The notes: generated from the letters alone by a model not told the origin. Numbered from the stretch's first letter, positions 16,770 to 25,463 are shown. The stretch: 40,399 nucleotides of DNA from an uncultured bacterium (GCA_947428835.1 CANENE010000015.1:1-40399); one strand, 5' to 3'. Numbers and translations: made by a program.

Positions 16770-17589
16770 GGGCTTCCTCTTCTTTTTGTTCAAGTATAAA
16801 GCTTTCTTCGTCATTTGGGAAATTTGAATTTCTAACGTCATTTAAATAGGCATTTATTGCATCTTTCATAATGTCTTTTAAATTGCAATATTGCCTTGCA
16901 AATCTTGGTTTTAATCTGTCGTATTTACCTAAAATATCATCAACTACAAGCACTTGCCCGTCAACTTCAACACCTGCACCTATTCCGATAACGGGAATAT
17001 CAAGCTTTGAGGCGATAAATTTGCTTGATTGTTTTGGAACCATTTCAAGCACAACGCTGAAGCAGCCTGCTTCTTGCAGTTTTTTTGCTTCATTTAAAAT
17101 ATCAATGGTTTTTTGGCTGTCTTTACCTTGGATTTTGTGGCCGCCTATGGTATTTATACTCATCGGAGTAAAGCCCAAATGTCCCATAACAGGGATGCCG
17201 ATAGATGTCAGGTGTTTTATTATATCAAGCAAATACGGGCTGCTCCCTTCTAATTTAACAGCGTTTGCGCCTGCTTTTATAAATTTGCAAGCGTTTTTTG
17301 TAGCTTCTTCTTTGCTTATTTGAAAGCTCATAAAGGGCATATCGGCAACAACCATTGCCTTTTCAACTCCGCGGGATACGGCAGAGACAAAAATTTGCAT
17401 CTCTTTCATTGAAACATCTGTTGTATTTTCATAACCCAAGACAACCTGTGCTAAAGAGTCGCCTACAAGAATAATATCGATATCACACTCATCAACGTAT
17501 TTTGCCGTCGAATAGTCGTATGCGGTTAAAACCGTTATTTTCTTACCTTCGTTTTTTAAATTTTGAATTTTTTGAACGCTTTTTCTCAT
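16753..17589 (-). CDS. panB: 3-methyl-2-oxobutanoate hydroxymethyltransferase
   Basis: 278 residues; makes ketopantoate from ketoisovalerate and methylene-tetrahydrofolate. Motifs: TAYDYSTAKYVDE, metal-binding LVGDSLAQVVLGYENT, VVADMPFMSF, KLEGS, PVMGHLGFTP, and VIGIGAG. The ATG at 17589 has AAGG 8 bases upstream; another ATG 6 bases earlier is too close to it. It is co-transcribed with panC. The ketopantoate reductase panE is not in the window. Confidence 0.94.
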   Translation of the reverse strand: MRKSVQKIQNLKNEGKKITVLTAYDYSTAKYVDECDIDIILVGDSLAQVVLGYENTTDVSMKEMQIFVSAVSRGVEKAMVVADMPFMSFQISKEEATKNACKFIKAGANAVKLEGSSPYLLDIIKHLTSIGIPVMGHLGFTPMSINTIGGHKIQGKDSQKTIDILNEAKKLQEAGCFSVVLEMVPKQSSKFIASKLDIPVIGIGAGVEVDGQVLVVDDILGKYDRLKPRFARQYCNLKDIMKDAINAYLNDVRNSNFPNDEESFILEQKEEEALESYR

Positions 17590-17622
17590 AAGCATTACCT
17601 TCTTTAATAGTATTTTTTCAGA

Positions 17623-18954
17623 TTATTTTCTTAATCTTTTTTTATACCAAACATAAATTGCTTTTGCAATTTTATCGCAATTATGCCTTATAAGTCCTTC
17701 TTTATTATCTTGAAGCAGATTTTTTTGATATACTTCTATTCCCATTTGCCTTAGTTCCGTTATATCAATTTCAACGGGCAGAGAATCTGATTTTTCATAT
17801 TTTTCAGATAAATTTTTCGGAATGGAATTATTTACTAAAACCGCATCCAGGAAAGTTTTACCTTCTACTTTATAATCTTTAACGTGGTTTAAAATAGCTT
17901 TTATATGGTCAGAAACAGAATAATTATCAGTTTCTCCGGGTTGTGTCATAGCGTTACATACATAGATTTTTTTGGCTTTTGCAGCCCAAACAGCTTTTGC
18001 AATATCTTTTACAAGAAAATTCGAAATAACTGATGTATAGAGGCTCCCCGGGCCCATTATAATAATATCTGCATTATGTATAGCTTCAACGATATCAGGT
18101 GTGACTCTTAAATCCTTTGGTTCGGACATCAATTGAATAATTCTTTTTCCGGCTTCGGGGATATTGCTTTCTCCTTTGACAATTGAATCATCTTCCATTT
18201 TGGCATAAAGCTTCATATCATCACACGTTGCAGGTAAGACCCTTCCTCTAACCAAAAGAACCTTGGAAGATTCTTTGATAGCAGATACCATATCGCCACA
18301 GATAGCTGTCATAGCTGTAATAAAAAGATTTCCAAAGCTATGGCCTCCAAGCCCTTCGCCGCTTTGAAAGCGATATTGAAAAAGCTTGGTTACGATATTA
18401 TCATCATCTGCTAAAGCTGCAATACAGTTTCTGATGTCGCCAGGGGGCAATACTCCCATCTGTTCTCTTAAAATCCCTGATGAGCCGCCATCGTCTCCGA
18501 CGGTTACAACTGCTGTTATATTGTTTGTGAGTTTTTTAATACCTTTTAATAATGTGGATAGCCCTGTACCACCACCTATTGCAACAATTTTAGGGCCATG
18601 GTTAAGCTTCATTTTGCGATATAAAATTTCACCCATAGAATCTTTTATTCTGTTAGCTTCAGTGTCTTCTGCTTCTATCATTGAAAAATTGGTTTTTTTC
18701 CATGCAAGAAAGAAAAACACAATACCAATCAAAATAAACACGATACCAACAGGTTCCGGTGGAACTATATGAACAAGTTCTTTTGCGCCATTTACAATGT
18801 ATTCCAAAGGTTCAAGTTTAAATAAAAATGTTGCGCCAAGACAGGCTAAAAGCGAACCTAATATGCTTAATAAGAACCATCTTTTGACTTTTAAGCCCGG
18901 CACAAGCCAAATTGCATCTTTAGGCAGTTTTACATTTTTATGAAAAATTTTCAT
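17623..18954 (-). CDS. yvcK: YvcK/GlmR family UDP-GlcNAc-binding protein
   Basis: 443 residues of the CofD-like fold used by YvcK, a regulator of carbon flow into cell wall precursors that binds UDP-GlcNAc. Two membrane segments lie near the N-terminus (LLSILGSLLACLGATFLF and VGIVFILIGIVFFFLAW). The core starts at KIVAIGGGTGLSTLLKG, followed by VTVGDDGGSSG, LPPGDIRNCI and IIMGPGSLYTSVI. The membrane-anchored form is typical of cyanobacteria-like lineages. The start at 18954 (MKIFHK) has AAGGA upstream and follows the pxpA stop directly. Confidence 0.9.
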   Translation of the reverse strand: MKIFHKNVKLPKDAIWLVPGLKVKRWFLLSILGSLLACLGATFLFKLEPLEYIVNGAKELVHIVPPEPVGIVFILIGIVFFFLAWKKTNFSMIEAEDTEANRIKDSMGEILYRKMKLNHGPKIVAIGGGTGLSTLLKGIKKLTNNITAVVTVGDDGGSSGILREQMGVLPPGDIRNCIAALADDDNIVTKLFQYRFQSGEGLGGHSFGNLFITAMTAICGDMVSAIKESSKVLLVRGRVLPATCDDMKLYAKMEDDSIVKGESNIPEAGKRIIQLMSEPKDLRVTPDIVEAIHNADIIIMGPGSLYTSVISNFLVKDIAKAVWAAKAKKIYVCNAMTQPGETDNYSVSDHIKAILNHVKDYKVEGKTFLDAVLVNNSIPKNLSEKYEKSDSLPVEIDITELRQMGIEVYQKNLLQDNKEGLIRHNCDKIAKAIYVWYKKRLRK

Positions 18955-18955
18955 C

Positions 18956-19591
18956 TTATATTTGTCCTTGTACTCTGTTATAATTGATTGGGGCAATTTC
19001 AGGTATTATTTTTTTGGCTTGGATAATATCATCAAGCTTTTTAAAATGTATTGTCTCAATTCCATCTTCCAATAAATCATCCAAAGTTTTATTCGGGTCA
19101 TAATCCATTTCAAGTGCGGCTTTCACCCCTTGAGATAGAATAATCTCCTTTGTTTCAATATTTGAAACAAATAAATTTAACCAGGGATTAACTTTTTTAA
19201 TTGCCTGTGCAATGGTTTTAGCAGCCTCTGACGATGTATTTAAAAGTTCTTTTAAGGCGCCATGGCATCTGACATTTTCTATTTCAAGATCATAAGTTTT
19301 TGCAAATGATGTAATAGCTCCGATTTGATAGACGACAACACTGTTTAATTCATCTTCATCCAAATCCATTTTTCTTTTGCCAAAGCCCTGAATATCAGGG
19401 AAGCCTATGTGAGCTGATATTGCAATATTATTAGCCTGCGCAAAATCAAAAGCTTTTTTAATTGCAATAGGGTCTGCCGCATGAAATCCGCAGGCAATAT
19501 TTATAGTACTTGCCTCTTTTGCAGGCTCAAATTCATTTTCTATATTGTAAATTCCGTATCCTTGTGCAACATCAACATTAAAATCTATCAT
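18956..19591 (-). CDS. LamB/YcsF (PxpA)-like protein, short and divergent
   Basis: 211 residues, against about 250 for PxpA, the subunit of 5-oxoprolinase that opens pyroglutamate. Family features: DFNVDVAQGYG at the start (normally DLNCDLGE), ASTINIACGFHAADP, AISAHIGFPDIQGFGKRKM, and VRCHGALKELL in place of the usual KPHGALYN. The changed first motif and short C-terminus suggest altered function. pxpB and pxpC are absent nearby. AAGGAAG lies upstream of the ATG and TATAAT further upstream. It is the first gene of the operon running to cdd. Confidence 0.75.
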   Translation of the reverse strand: MIDFNVDVAQGYGIYNIENEFEPAKEASTINIACGFHAADPIAIKKAFDFAQANNIAISAHIGFPDIQGFGKRKMDLDEDELNSVVVYQIGAITSFAKTYDLEIENVRCHGALKELLNTSSEAAKTIAQAIKKVNPWLNLFVSNIETKEIILSQGVKAALEMDYDPNKTLDDLLEDGIETIHFKKLDDIIQAKKIIPEIAPINYNRVQGQI

Positions 19592-19676
19592 ACTTTTCTT
19601 CCTTGAAATATACCAAGATTATACAATGAACAGTATAAATTAAACAACATTAATTACATAAATTAATAAAAAATGT

Positions 19677-19682
19677 TATAAT
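19677..19682 (+). promoter_or_regulatory. -10 box of a leaderless message (FliI-type ATPase)
   Basis: TATAAT ends 7 bases before the ATG at 19690 and no Shine-Dalgarno sequence is present, so transcription should start at or next to the start codon. Confidence 0.55.
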
Positions 19683-19689
19683 TTCTTGT

Positions 19690-21036
19690 ATGGATGAAGG
19701 TTTAGAATATAAATTACAAAATTTAAAACAAAAAACATATTCAACTCTTGAAAATATAGATTTGTATAAGTATAAAGGGGTAGTTTCAAAGCTTTTGGGG
19801 TTGACTGTAGAAGTTAAATTGCCGGGGCTTAAAATCGGTGATTTATGTTATATTCAAACCTACACAGGAGAAAGAAAAGCAGCTGAAGTACAGGCTTTCA
19901 AAGGAGACGTTGCCCAATTGCTTCTTTTATACGATGGCGAAGGCATAGGGCAGGGTTCTTTAGTCGAAACTACAGGAGCGCCAATTTTGCTTCCTGTTGG
20001 AGATTTTTTGCTTGGGCGCCTGATTAATCCACTGGGTGAGCCAATGGATTCAAAACCTATGGATTTAACAAATGCCAAATATATGAATATAAATGGTACC
20101 ATCCCCGATGCCTTTCATAGACCCATTATCAAAGACCAAATGTCAACAGGTGTTCGCGCTATAGATGGGCTTTTGACTCTTGGAACAGGGCAGAGAATGG
20201 GGTTATTTGCAGGTTCGGGTGTTGGAAAATCAACACTTTTAGGAATGATCGCAAGAAATTCTGACGCTGACGTTAATGTCGTTGCCCTGATTGGAGAACG
20301 CGGCAGAGAAGTTAAAGAATTTATAGTAGATGCTCTTAAAGAAGAAGGTATGAAAAAATCTGTTGTAGTATGTGCTACAGGAGACCTGCCCCCGTTAATC
20401 AGAATGAAATGCCTGCTTGCAGCAACAACAGTTTGCGAATACTTTAGAGACCAAGGCAAAAAAGTCTTTCTTATGACAGATACGGTTACACGTTGCGCTA
20501 TGGCGGGGCGTGAAGTGGGGCTATCGCTTGGTGAACCGCCTACAATGAAGGGGTATCCGCCAAGCATTTTTTCTTGGATTCAAAGAGCGCTTGAAAGAAC
20601 GGGAAATTCTGAAAAAGGCTCTATTACAGCCTTGTATACCGTTCTTATGGAAGGAGACGATATAACTGACCCTATCGTCGATATCGTTCGTGGTATTGTA
20701 GATGGGCATATTTTCTTATCTAGAAAAGTCGCCGAGCAAAACCATTATCCTGCAATTGATGCGCTTGGTTCTATTTCAAGGCTTATGAGCGCTATATGCG
20801 ATGAAGAACACAAAGAAGCTGCAGGCAAAATGAGAAACTTGATGGCACTTTATAGAGAAAACAAAGATCTTATAGATGTCGGTATGTATCAGATGGGCTC
20901 TAACCCTAAGCTTGATGTTGCAATTGAGCTTATGCCAAAGATTAATGCATTTTTGCAGCAGAGAACAACAGATATTGTTTCGATGGATACAACCATAAAC
21001 GCTCTAAAAGATATGATGAGGGACGTTCAGGTTTAA
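19690..21036 (+). CDS. fliI: FliI/SctN-type export ATPase
   Basis: 448 residues of the ATPase family that powers flagellar and type III protein export. The F1-like beta-barrel N-terminus is followed by the P-loop GLFAGSGVGKSTLLG (about 176-190), ALIGERGREVKEF, VFLMTDTVTRCAMAGREVGL, the PPTMKGYPPSIFS segment, and a C-terminal domain with LIDVGMYQMGSNPKLD. No FliH, FliJ or other export gene is adjacent, so flagellar versus type III use cannot be decided. Lone fliI genes are known in lineages where flagellar genes are scattered. The message is probably leaderless. Confidence 0.85.
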   Translation: MDEGLEYKLQNLKQKTYSTLENIDLYKYKGVVSKLLGLTVEVKLPGLKIGDLCYIQTYTGERKAAEVQAFKGDVAQLLLLYDGEGIGQGSLVETTGAPILLPVGDFLLGRLINPLGEPMDSKPMDLTNAKYMNINGTIPDAFHRPIIKDQMSTGVRAIDGLLTLGTGQRMGLFAGSGVGKSTLLGMIARNSDADVNVVALIGERGREVKEFIVDALKEEGMKKSVVVCATGDLPPLIRMKCLLAATTVCEYFRDQGKKVFLMTDTVTRCAMAGREVGLSLGEPPTMKGYPPSIFSWIQRALERTGNSEKGSITALYTVLMEGDDITDPIVDIVRGIVDGHIFLSRKVAEQNHYPAIDALGSISRLMSAICDEEHKEAAGKMRNLMALYRENKDLIDVGMYQMGSNPKLDVAIELMPKINAFLQQRTTDIVSMDTTINALKDMMRDVQV

Positions 21037-21084
21037 TTTATTGCCTGTTGAAATGACGGTACTTTAACATTAATTTAAACAATC

Positions 21085-21197
21085 GTCACCCCGAACTTGT
21101 TTTATGGTCTAATTAGGCTTGTAATGAAATAAAAGCTTATTTGTAAAATCTATCATTACACACCAACATATCAGATGCCGGAATAAATTTAGCATGA
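21085..21197. repeat. family B composite repeat
   Basis: Opposite orientation to the copy at 13986-14100: GTCACCCCGAACTTGTTTTATGG...ATTAGGCTTGTAATG, an AT-rich middle, then CCAACATATCAGATGCCGG and AAATTTAGCATGA. The middle and end order match. Several stem bases have decayed. Confidence 0.6.
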
Positions 21198-21213
21198 TAA
21201 ATTGAAACACATC

Positions 21214-21849
21214 TTAATCAAGCAAAATCTTACCTGATTTTCTAAGCAAACCTATTGCCCATTTTGCAATAACAGCGCCACCGACTAATCCCATAACAGG
21301 GTCTAAAAGAACCAAACCGCAGTATTTACCCAGCAGCAAAGCTAAAATTGCAAGAATTGACGTAAAGGCATCGGCCAAAATATGCGCATAAGCTGCCTTA
21401 TAGTTTAAGTTTTCGTGTTTGTGTTCGTGCTTATGTCCGCAATGGTTATGGCCATGGTTATGACTATCTCCCATTAAAACCACACAGACAATATTTACAA
21501 TAAGTCCAATAATTGCAACCAAAATCGCATCAAAAAACGAAATTGAAAGCGGATGAACAAATCTATCTATAGATTCAACAATTATTCCAATTGATGTAAA
21601 CCCTAACAAAATCGCGCTTGTATAGCCGCCCAGGGCATTTAATTTTTCTTCCTTGTTTTTAAATTTTAAAGCAAGATAGCAGACAATTGCCGTAAGCAGA
21701 AGCGCCAAAGCGTGCGTTCCCATATGAAAACCATCGGCTAAAAGTGCCATTGATTTTGTGACAAATCCGAAATAAATTTCAGCAGCCATTGTAATCAAAG
21801 TAACTAAAATCACAAGCTGCGTTTTCTTTAAAAGAATTTTATTATTCAT
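21214..21849 (-). CDS. cation diffusion facilitator, DmeF-like
   Basis: 211 residues in the inner membrane with about six hydrophobic segments. Metal-site motifs: LLADGFHMGTHALAL (DmeF-like, with His and Asp of the transport site) and AHILADAFTSILAIL. A His-rich loop between segments has alternating His and Gly/Lys (HNHGHNHCGHKHEHKHE), a metal-gathering feature. It lacks the usual cytoplasmic C-terminal domain, so it is shorter than most of the family. It would export Co, Ni or Zn. GAGGT lies upstream of the ATG, and the divergent SmtB-type regulator with an operator over its promoter suggests metal-induced expression. Confidence 0.85.
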   Translation of the reverse strand: MNNKILLKKTQLVILVTLITMAAEIYFGFVTKSMALLADGFHMGTHALALLLTAIVCYLALKFKNKEEKLNALGGYTSAILLGFTSIGIIVESIDRFVHPLSISFFDAILVAIIGLIVNIVCVVLMGDSHNHGHNHCGHKHEHKHENLNYKAAYAHILADAFTSILAILALLLGKYCGLVLLDPVMGLVGGAVIAKWAIGLLRKSGKILLD

Positions 21850-21890
21850 TGTTTTTACCTCAACTAATATTTATGCGAACTAATTATATT

Positions 21891-21914
21891 ATAGTTGAAT
21901 GTATATTCAATTGT
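21891..21914. promoter_or_regulatory. operator 1, ArsR/SmtB type
   Basis: A 24-base palindromic site with half-sites GTTGAAT and ATTCAAT. It shares 22 of 24 bases with the site at 21952-21975. It overlaps the reverse-strand promoter region of the metal efflux gene (TATAAT on the reverse strand sits just downstream). Confidence 0.75.
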
Positions 21915-21951
21915 CAATCCTAAAGCTTTGATATTGTTGCATTTCTTAATA

Positions 21952-21975
21952 ATAGTTGAATTAATATTCAATTGT
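21952..21975. promoter_or_regulatory. operator 2, ArsR/SmtB type
   Basis: The second near-identical palindrome, 61 bases from the first and only differing at two central bases. It lies directly before TAGAAT, the likely -10 box of the regulator gene, so it would give autorepression. Confidence 0.75.
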
Positions 21976-22001
21976 TGTTAGAATAATAAAAAGGACACAC
22001 T

Positions 22002-22355
22002 ATGCCAAAAAAACAAACGGATTGCACCGCTCATAATCAGGATTTGATTAATTATGTTAAATCTAATATGCCAAAAGATAAGGTATTATTTAAAGCTGCC
22101 GATTTTTATAAAATTATGGGCGATTATACAAGGATAAAACTTTTAGCTGCACTTGAAGAAAATCAAATGTGTGTTTGTGATTTATCCGTACTTTTGAATA
22201 TGACAAAATCCGCGGTCTCGCATCAGCTTAAGGTATTAAAGAAAGCAAGACTTGTAAAAAGCGAAAAAAGAGGCAAGCATGTATTTTATTTGCTTGATGA
22301 TGCGCACATAAAAGCACTTTTAGATATTGCAATAAGCCATATTAGTGAAAAGTAG
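22002..22355 (+). CDS. ArsR/SmtB-family metal-sensing repressor
   Basis: 117 residues with a winged helix: the recognition helix is MTKSAVSHQLKVLKKA. Two metal-site patterns are both present: C57-V-C59 in the alpha-3 position (MCVCDL, as in ArsR/CadC) and D100, H102, H113, E116 with exactly the spacing of the alpha-5 zinc site of SmtB/CzrA. C8 and H11 near the N-terminus could join the first site. Metal binding would release the two operators upstream. It is divergent from the efflux gene, and AAAGGA precedes the ATG. Confidence 0.9.
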   Translation: MPKKQTDCTAHNQDLINYVKSNMPKDKVLFKAADFYKIMGDYTRIKLLAALEENQMCVCDLSVLLNMTKSAVSHQLKVLKKARLVKSEKRGKHVFYLLDDAHIKALLDIAISHISEK

Positions 22356-22393
22356 TATATTGTGCACATTAATGTAAACATTTGTGCGGAGTT

Positions 22394-22498
22394 GTTACAG
22401 GGCTGAATCAGGCTTGTGACAATGTAAAAATTATTTATAGTAATTATTATTTAATAATCAACACATCAGGCTGAAACTAGTTTCAGCCTGATGTGTTG
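22394..22498. repeat. family B composite repeat with a perfect 40-base palindrome
   Basis: The element opens GTTACAGGGCTGAATCAGGC and GTGACAATG, has an AT-rich middle, and ends in a perfect palindrome at 22459-22498 (half-site CAACACATCAGGCTGAAACT). The half-site matches the CAACATATCAGATGCTGAA end of other copies, so this end has become fully symmetric. It may also serve as a terminator-like structure after the regulator gene. Confidence 0.7.
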
Positions 22499-22518
22499 TG
22501 CGTATCAATTTAATATGT

Positions 22519-22617
22519 ATCATTGCTAAAGTATTGCGAAGCAGTCTGGTTTCTATAGATTTAGATACCAACACCATTGCATTGGATTGCCCATGCACTT
22601 TGTGCTTGCAATGACGA
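22519..22617. repeat. family A inverted-repeat element
   Basis: ATTGCGAAGCAGTCTGG in the left part and GGATTGCCCATGCACT...GCTTGCAATGACG in the right part repeat the arms of the element at 897-987. Together with the adjacent family B copy it occupies the gap 22356-22622. Confidence 0.55.
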
Positions 22618-22622
22618 AAATT

Positions 22623-23666
22623 TTACTGTAAGCCCTTCAAATCCTTTATTCTGAGAGCAAAATAAGGATTAGTCTTGCCTTTATCTATTAAAAAGATTAC
22701 AAAAGTCTTATCAAAATCAAAATGTCTTGGTTTTTGTTTTGAAATTTGAGGAGCAGCCATTGCAAGTTTTGTCATAATAGCGGCTTCGGATTTAACTTTG
22801 CCTCCTTTATTATCAAGGTCAAATTGAATAGTTTCAATGGCATCAGAAAATTCTAAATCTGTTCCTTTAATTCTTTTGTTACAAAGTTCTGTGTATTTTC
22901 TTTCATCTTTAATTTTGATATTCGGGACTTTCAAAGTATCAACATCTATGAAAAATCTGTTTCCTTTGTATTCTTTTGCTTCTTTTTGCATAGCTATAAA
23001 CAATTTATCAAATGTCTGATTATTTTCTGTTCTATAAAGATAAACTATATCATCATTTTTAGTATAGAGTCTTACTGCGTAATCATCTGAGCCATTATAG
23101 AATAATACGCCAACGTTTTCATCTAAAATATCGTTACTTGTATTTGTTATTCCAAAAAAGTTGTATTTAGCTTTAGAGCCGTTGAAAGAAGCGGCATCAA
23201 GGTTATCAAATTCGCTTAAATATTCAAAGTCTTTTTTAAGCATTGCATAAGCATAGTATTTACCATAACCTTTAGACCAATCTAAACTATCTAATATATC
23301 GGAGGTTTCATTGAATTTGGCTTTAATGTCTTTTTCAATAGTTGCTTTAGCTTCAGGAGATGTTTCACCGACACTTGTGTAATAGGTTTCATCATTTAAC
23401 ATTGTTTTGTTAAATAACCCCTGATTTAGGCCTTTAAGCTCTTTTGTGGGCTTTTCTTTCACAAAAACAATATCTTTTTTAATAATATGATTTTTCATAT
23501 CATTAAAAGCAAGCTGGAAGGTTCCAACCCAAAGGGAATTTTCATTTTTTGCCCTTGAAGAAAAAAGTGTTAAAATATCAAGGTTTTCGCTTTTGGCATT
23601 TGCAACAAAAGCACTTGTTAAAATCAAAGACAATGCTAAACATCCTGTTAAAATTCTTTTTTTCAT
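22623..23666 (-). CDS. secreted protein, serpin-like
   Basis: 347 residues. The ATG at 23666 (MKKRILTGC) has AGAGGAG at good spacing. Residues 1-25 are a signal peptide ending in ANA. The C-terminal half resembles serpins: LKVPNIKIKDERKYTELCNK fits the strand and helix leading to the reactive loop, IETIQFDLDNKGGKVKSEAA fits the hinge position, and DFDKTFVIFLIDKGKTNPYF with ALRI fits the closing strands. The hinge lacks the EEGTEAAAAT pattern of inhibitory serpins, so inhibition of a protease is uncertain. The N-terminal half is not recognisable to me. Confidence 0.5.
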   Translation of the reverse strand: MKKRILTGCLALSLILTSAFVANAKSENLDILTLFSSRAKNENSLWVGTFQLAFNDMKNHIIKKDIVFVKEKPTKELKGLNQGLFNKTMLNDETYYTSVGETSPEAKATIEKDIKAKFNETSDILDSLDWSKGYGKYYAYAMLKKDFEYLSEFDNLDAASFNGSKAKYNFFGITNTSNDILDENVGVLFYNGSDDYAVRLYTKNDDIVYLYRTENNQTFDKLFIAMQKEAKEYKGNRFFIDVDTLKVPNIKIKDERKYTELCNKRIKGTDLEFSDAIETIQFDLDNKGGKVKSEAAIMTKLAMAAPQISKQKPRHFDFDKTFVIFLIDKGKTNPYFALRIKDLKGLQ

Positions 23667-23727
23667 TTCTCTACTCCTCTTATTTGACCCCATTGTATCA
23701 TGAAATTTTTAAGGTACAATTTATCTT

Positions 23728-24963
23728 ATGAAAAAGACAGAATTATTAATGCCCGCTGGCTCTATCGAAAAAATGAAATATGCTTTTTATTATGGAGCAG
23801 ATGCAGTTTATTTAGGACTTGTTGATTTTTCCCTTCGCGCACTTCGAAAAGGCGAGCTTATTGATAATACTAATTTGAAAACAGCAGTTGAAATTGCAAA
23901 TTCCTTGGATAAAAAAGTTTACTGCACCTTAAATATTTTTGCTTATGATAAAGATATCAAAAAGCTTGATGAGACTTTAGAAGTTATAAAAGATGCTAAA
24001 CCCCATGCGCTTATTATAAGTGATTTTGGGATATATCGTCTTGTTAAAGAAAAATTAGGCGATATTGATATTCATATTTCAACCCAGACAAATATTTTAA
24101 ATAGCGAATCTGTAAAATTTTGGCGCGATATGGGCGCAAGCAGGGTAATTCTTGCTCGCGAACTATCTTTTAATCAAATAAAAGAAATAAGAAAAAATGT
24201 GCCTGATATTGAAATAGAAATGTTTATCCACGGTGCTCAATGTATGGCATATTCAGGAAGGTGCCTGCTGTCTGATTATATGACAGATGGTGTTAGACAA
24301 GCAAATCAGGGTAATTGTGCTCAAGCCTGCAGATGGAGCTATAAGCTTTTAGAAGAAACAAGACCAAATGAATATTTTGAAATAGTCCAAGACGACAAAG
24401 GCTCTCATATAATGTCTACGAAAGACCTTTGTCTTGTAAATCACATACATAATCTTATGGAAATCGGAATAGATTCTTTTAAAGTCGAAGGAAGAACGAA
24501 GAGTCTCTATTATGTTTCAGGTGCTTCTAAAGCCTATAGAAAGCTTATGGATGGAAAAATCGATGAAAATACAGCATTCAAAGAACTTCAAAAAATCGGA
24601 AATCGCGGCTATACAGAAGGCTTCTTTATGGAAAATAACGATTATACAAGTTATTCCTATGATATTTCAAAGGGGTTGGCGGGAGAAGATTTCCTTGGTA
24701 TTTTTGAAAGCGAAAAAGATGGCACAATTTTAAGATCCTATGAAATATTATTTAAAAATAAGGCTTTATTAAATGATACAGTTGAAATAATTACTCCAAA
24801 TTATTCAACGACCGCTAAAATTGTCAAAATTGAACATAAAAAAATGGGCGAAGTTGATACTGCAAATACAAATGACACAAGTCTTGTAACTTTTATGTGC
24901 GATAATTATGACTGGCAGAAGGAATATAATATGGCACTTCTTAGGACAAAGAAAATCAAATAA
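23728..24963 (+). CDS. U32 family peptidase-like protein (tRNA or rRNA hydroxylation type)
   Basis: 411 residues of the U32 family. Its opening LMPAGSIEKMKYAFYYGADA and the signature EMFIHGAQCMAYSGRC, with GNCAQACRWSY and the late SFKVEGRTKS, match the YegQ/TrhP branch, which takes part in hydroxylation of tRNA uridine in E. coli; collagenase activity is the older label. Conserved Cys could hold a cofactor. TACAAT at 23715-23720 ends 7 bases before the ATG with no Shine-Dalgarno sequence. yqeG follows 20 bases later. Confidence 0.85.
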   Translation: MKKTELLMPAGSIEKMKYAFYYGADAVYLGLVDFSLRALRKGELIDNTNLKTAVEIANSLDKKVYCTLNIFAYDKDIKKLDETLEVIKDAKPHALIISDFGIYRLVKEKLGDIDIHISTQTNILNSESVKFWRDMGASRVILARELSFNQIKEIRKNVPDIEIEMFIHGAQCMAYSGRCLLSDYMTDGVRQANQGNCAQACRWSYKLLEETRPNEYFEIVQDDKGSHIMSTKDLCLVNHIHNLMEIGIDSFKVEGRTKSLYYVSGASKAYRKLMDGKIDENTAFKELQKIGNRGYTEGFFMENNDYTSYSYDISKGLAGEDFLGIFESEKDGTILRSYEILFKNKALLNDTVEIITPNYSTTAKIVKIEHKKMGEVDTANTNDTSLVTFMCDNYDWQKEYNMALLRTKKIK

Positions 24964-24983
24964 ACTTTTTTATAGGAATTGAG

Positions 24984-25463
24984 ATGTTTTTAAAACCGGA
25001 TTTTAATGTAGAATCTATCTATGATATTGATATAATGAAGCTTGATATGATGGGAGTAAGGGCTTTATTTTTTGACCTTGATTCAACCCTTATGAAATCA
25101 AAAAGCGGCAAATTCAGCTATAAAACCCTTCAATTTTTGAATGATTTAAGTACTAATTTTAAAATAGTTATACTCACAAACAACAAAAAACTTTCTTATA
25201 TCAAAAAAGTTAAAGAACAAACGGATGTAAGCGTATATTATAACGCAAAAAAACCAAATGTTGATGTTTTTTATCAGGCATGCAAGGATATGAAAGTAAT
25301 CCCATCCAAAGTTGCAATGATAGGCGATAGACCCCTAAGCGACATATTAGTTGGAATAAAAGCAGGGGCGGTAACTGTTCTTGTTGATTCAATTTCAAAA
25401 GATGAAGAAAATTTTATTGTAAGATTTGCAAGATTTTTAGAAAGACTAACCATTAGAAAGTAA
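24984..25463 (+). CDS. YqeG-family HAD phosphatase
   Basis: 159 residues of the HAD IIIA subfamily. Motif I is FFDLDSTLM (nucleophile Asp first), motif II is VILTNN, the Lys is in YNAKKPN, and motif III is MIGDRPLSDI. In B. subtilis YqeG has a presumed housekeeping role; family members include mitochondrial PGP phosphatase. AGGA lies upstream of the ATG. It follows the U32 gene and its end overlaps the convergent coaE by 18 bases. Confidence 0.88.
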   Translation: MFLKPDFNVESIYDIDIMKLDMMGVRALFFDLDSTLMKSKSGKFSYKTLQFLNDLSTNFKIVILTNNKKLSYIKKVKEQTDVSVYYNAKKPNVDVFYQACKDMKVIPSKVAMIGDRPLSDILVGIKAGAVTVLVDSISKDEENFIVRFARFLERLTIRK

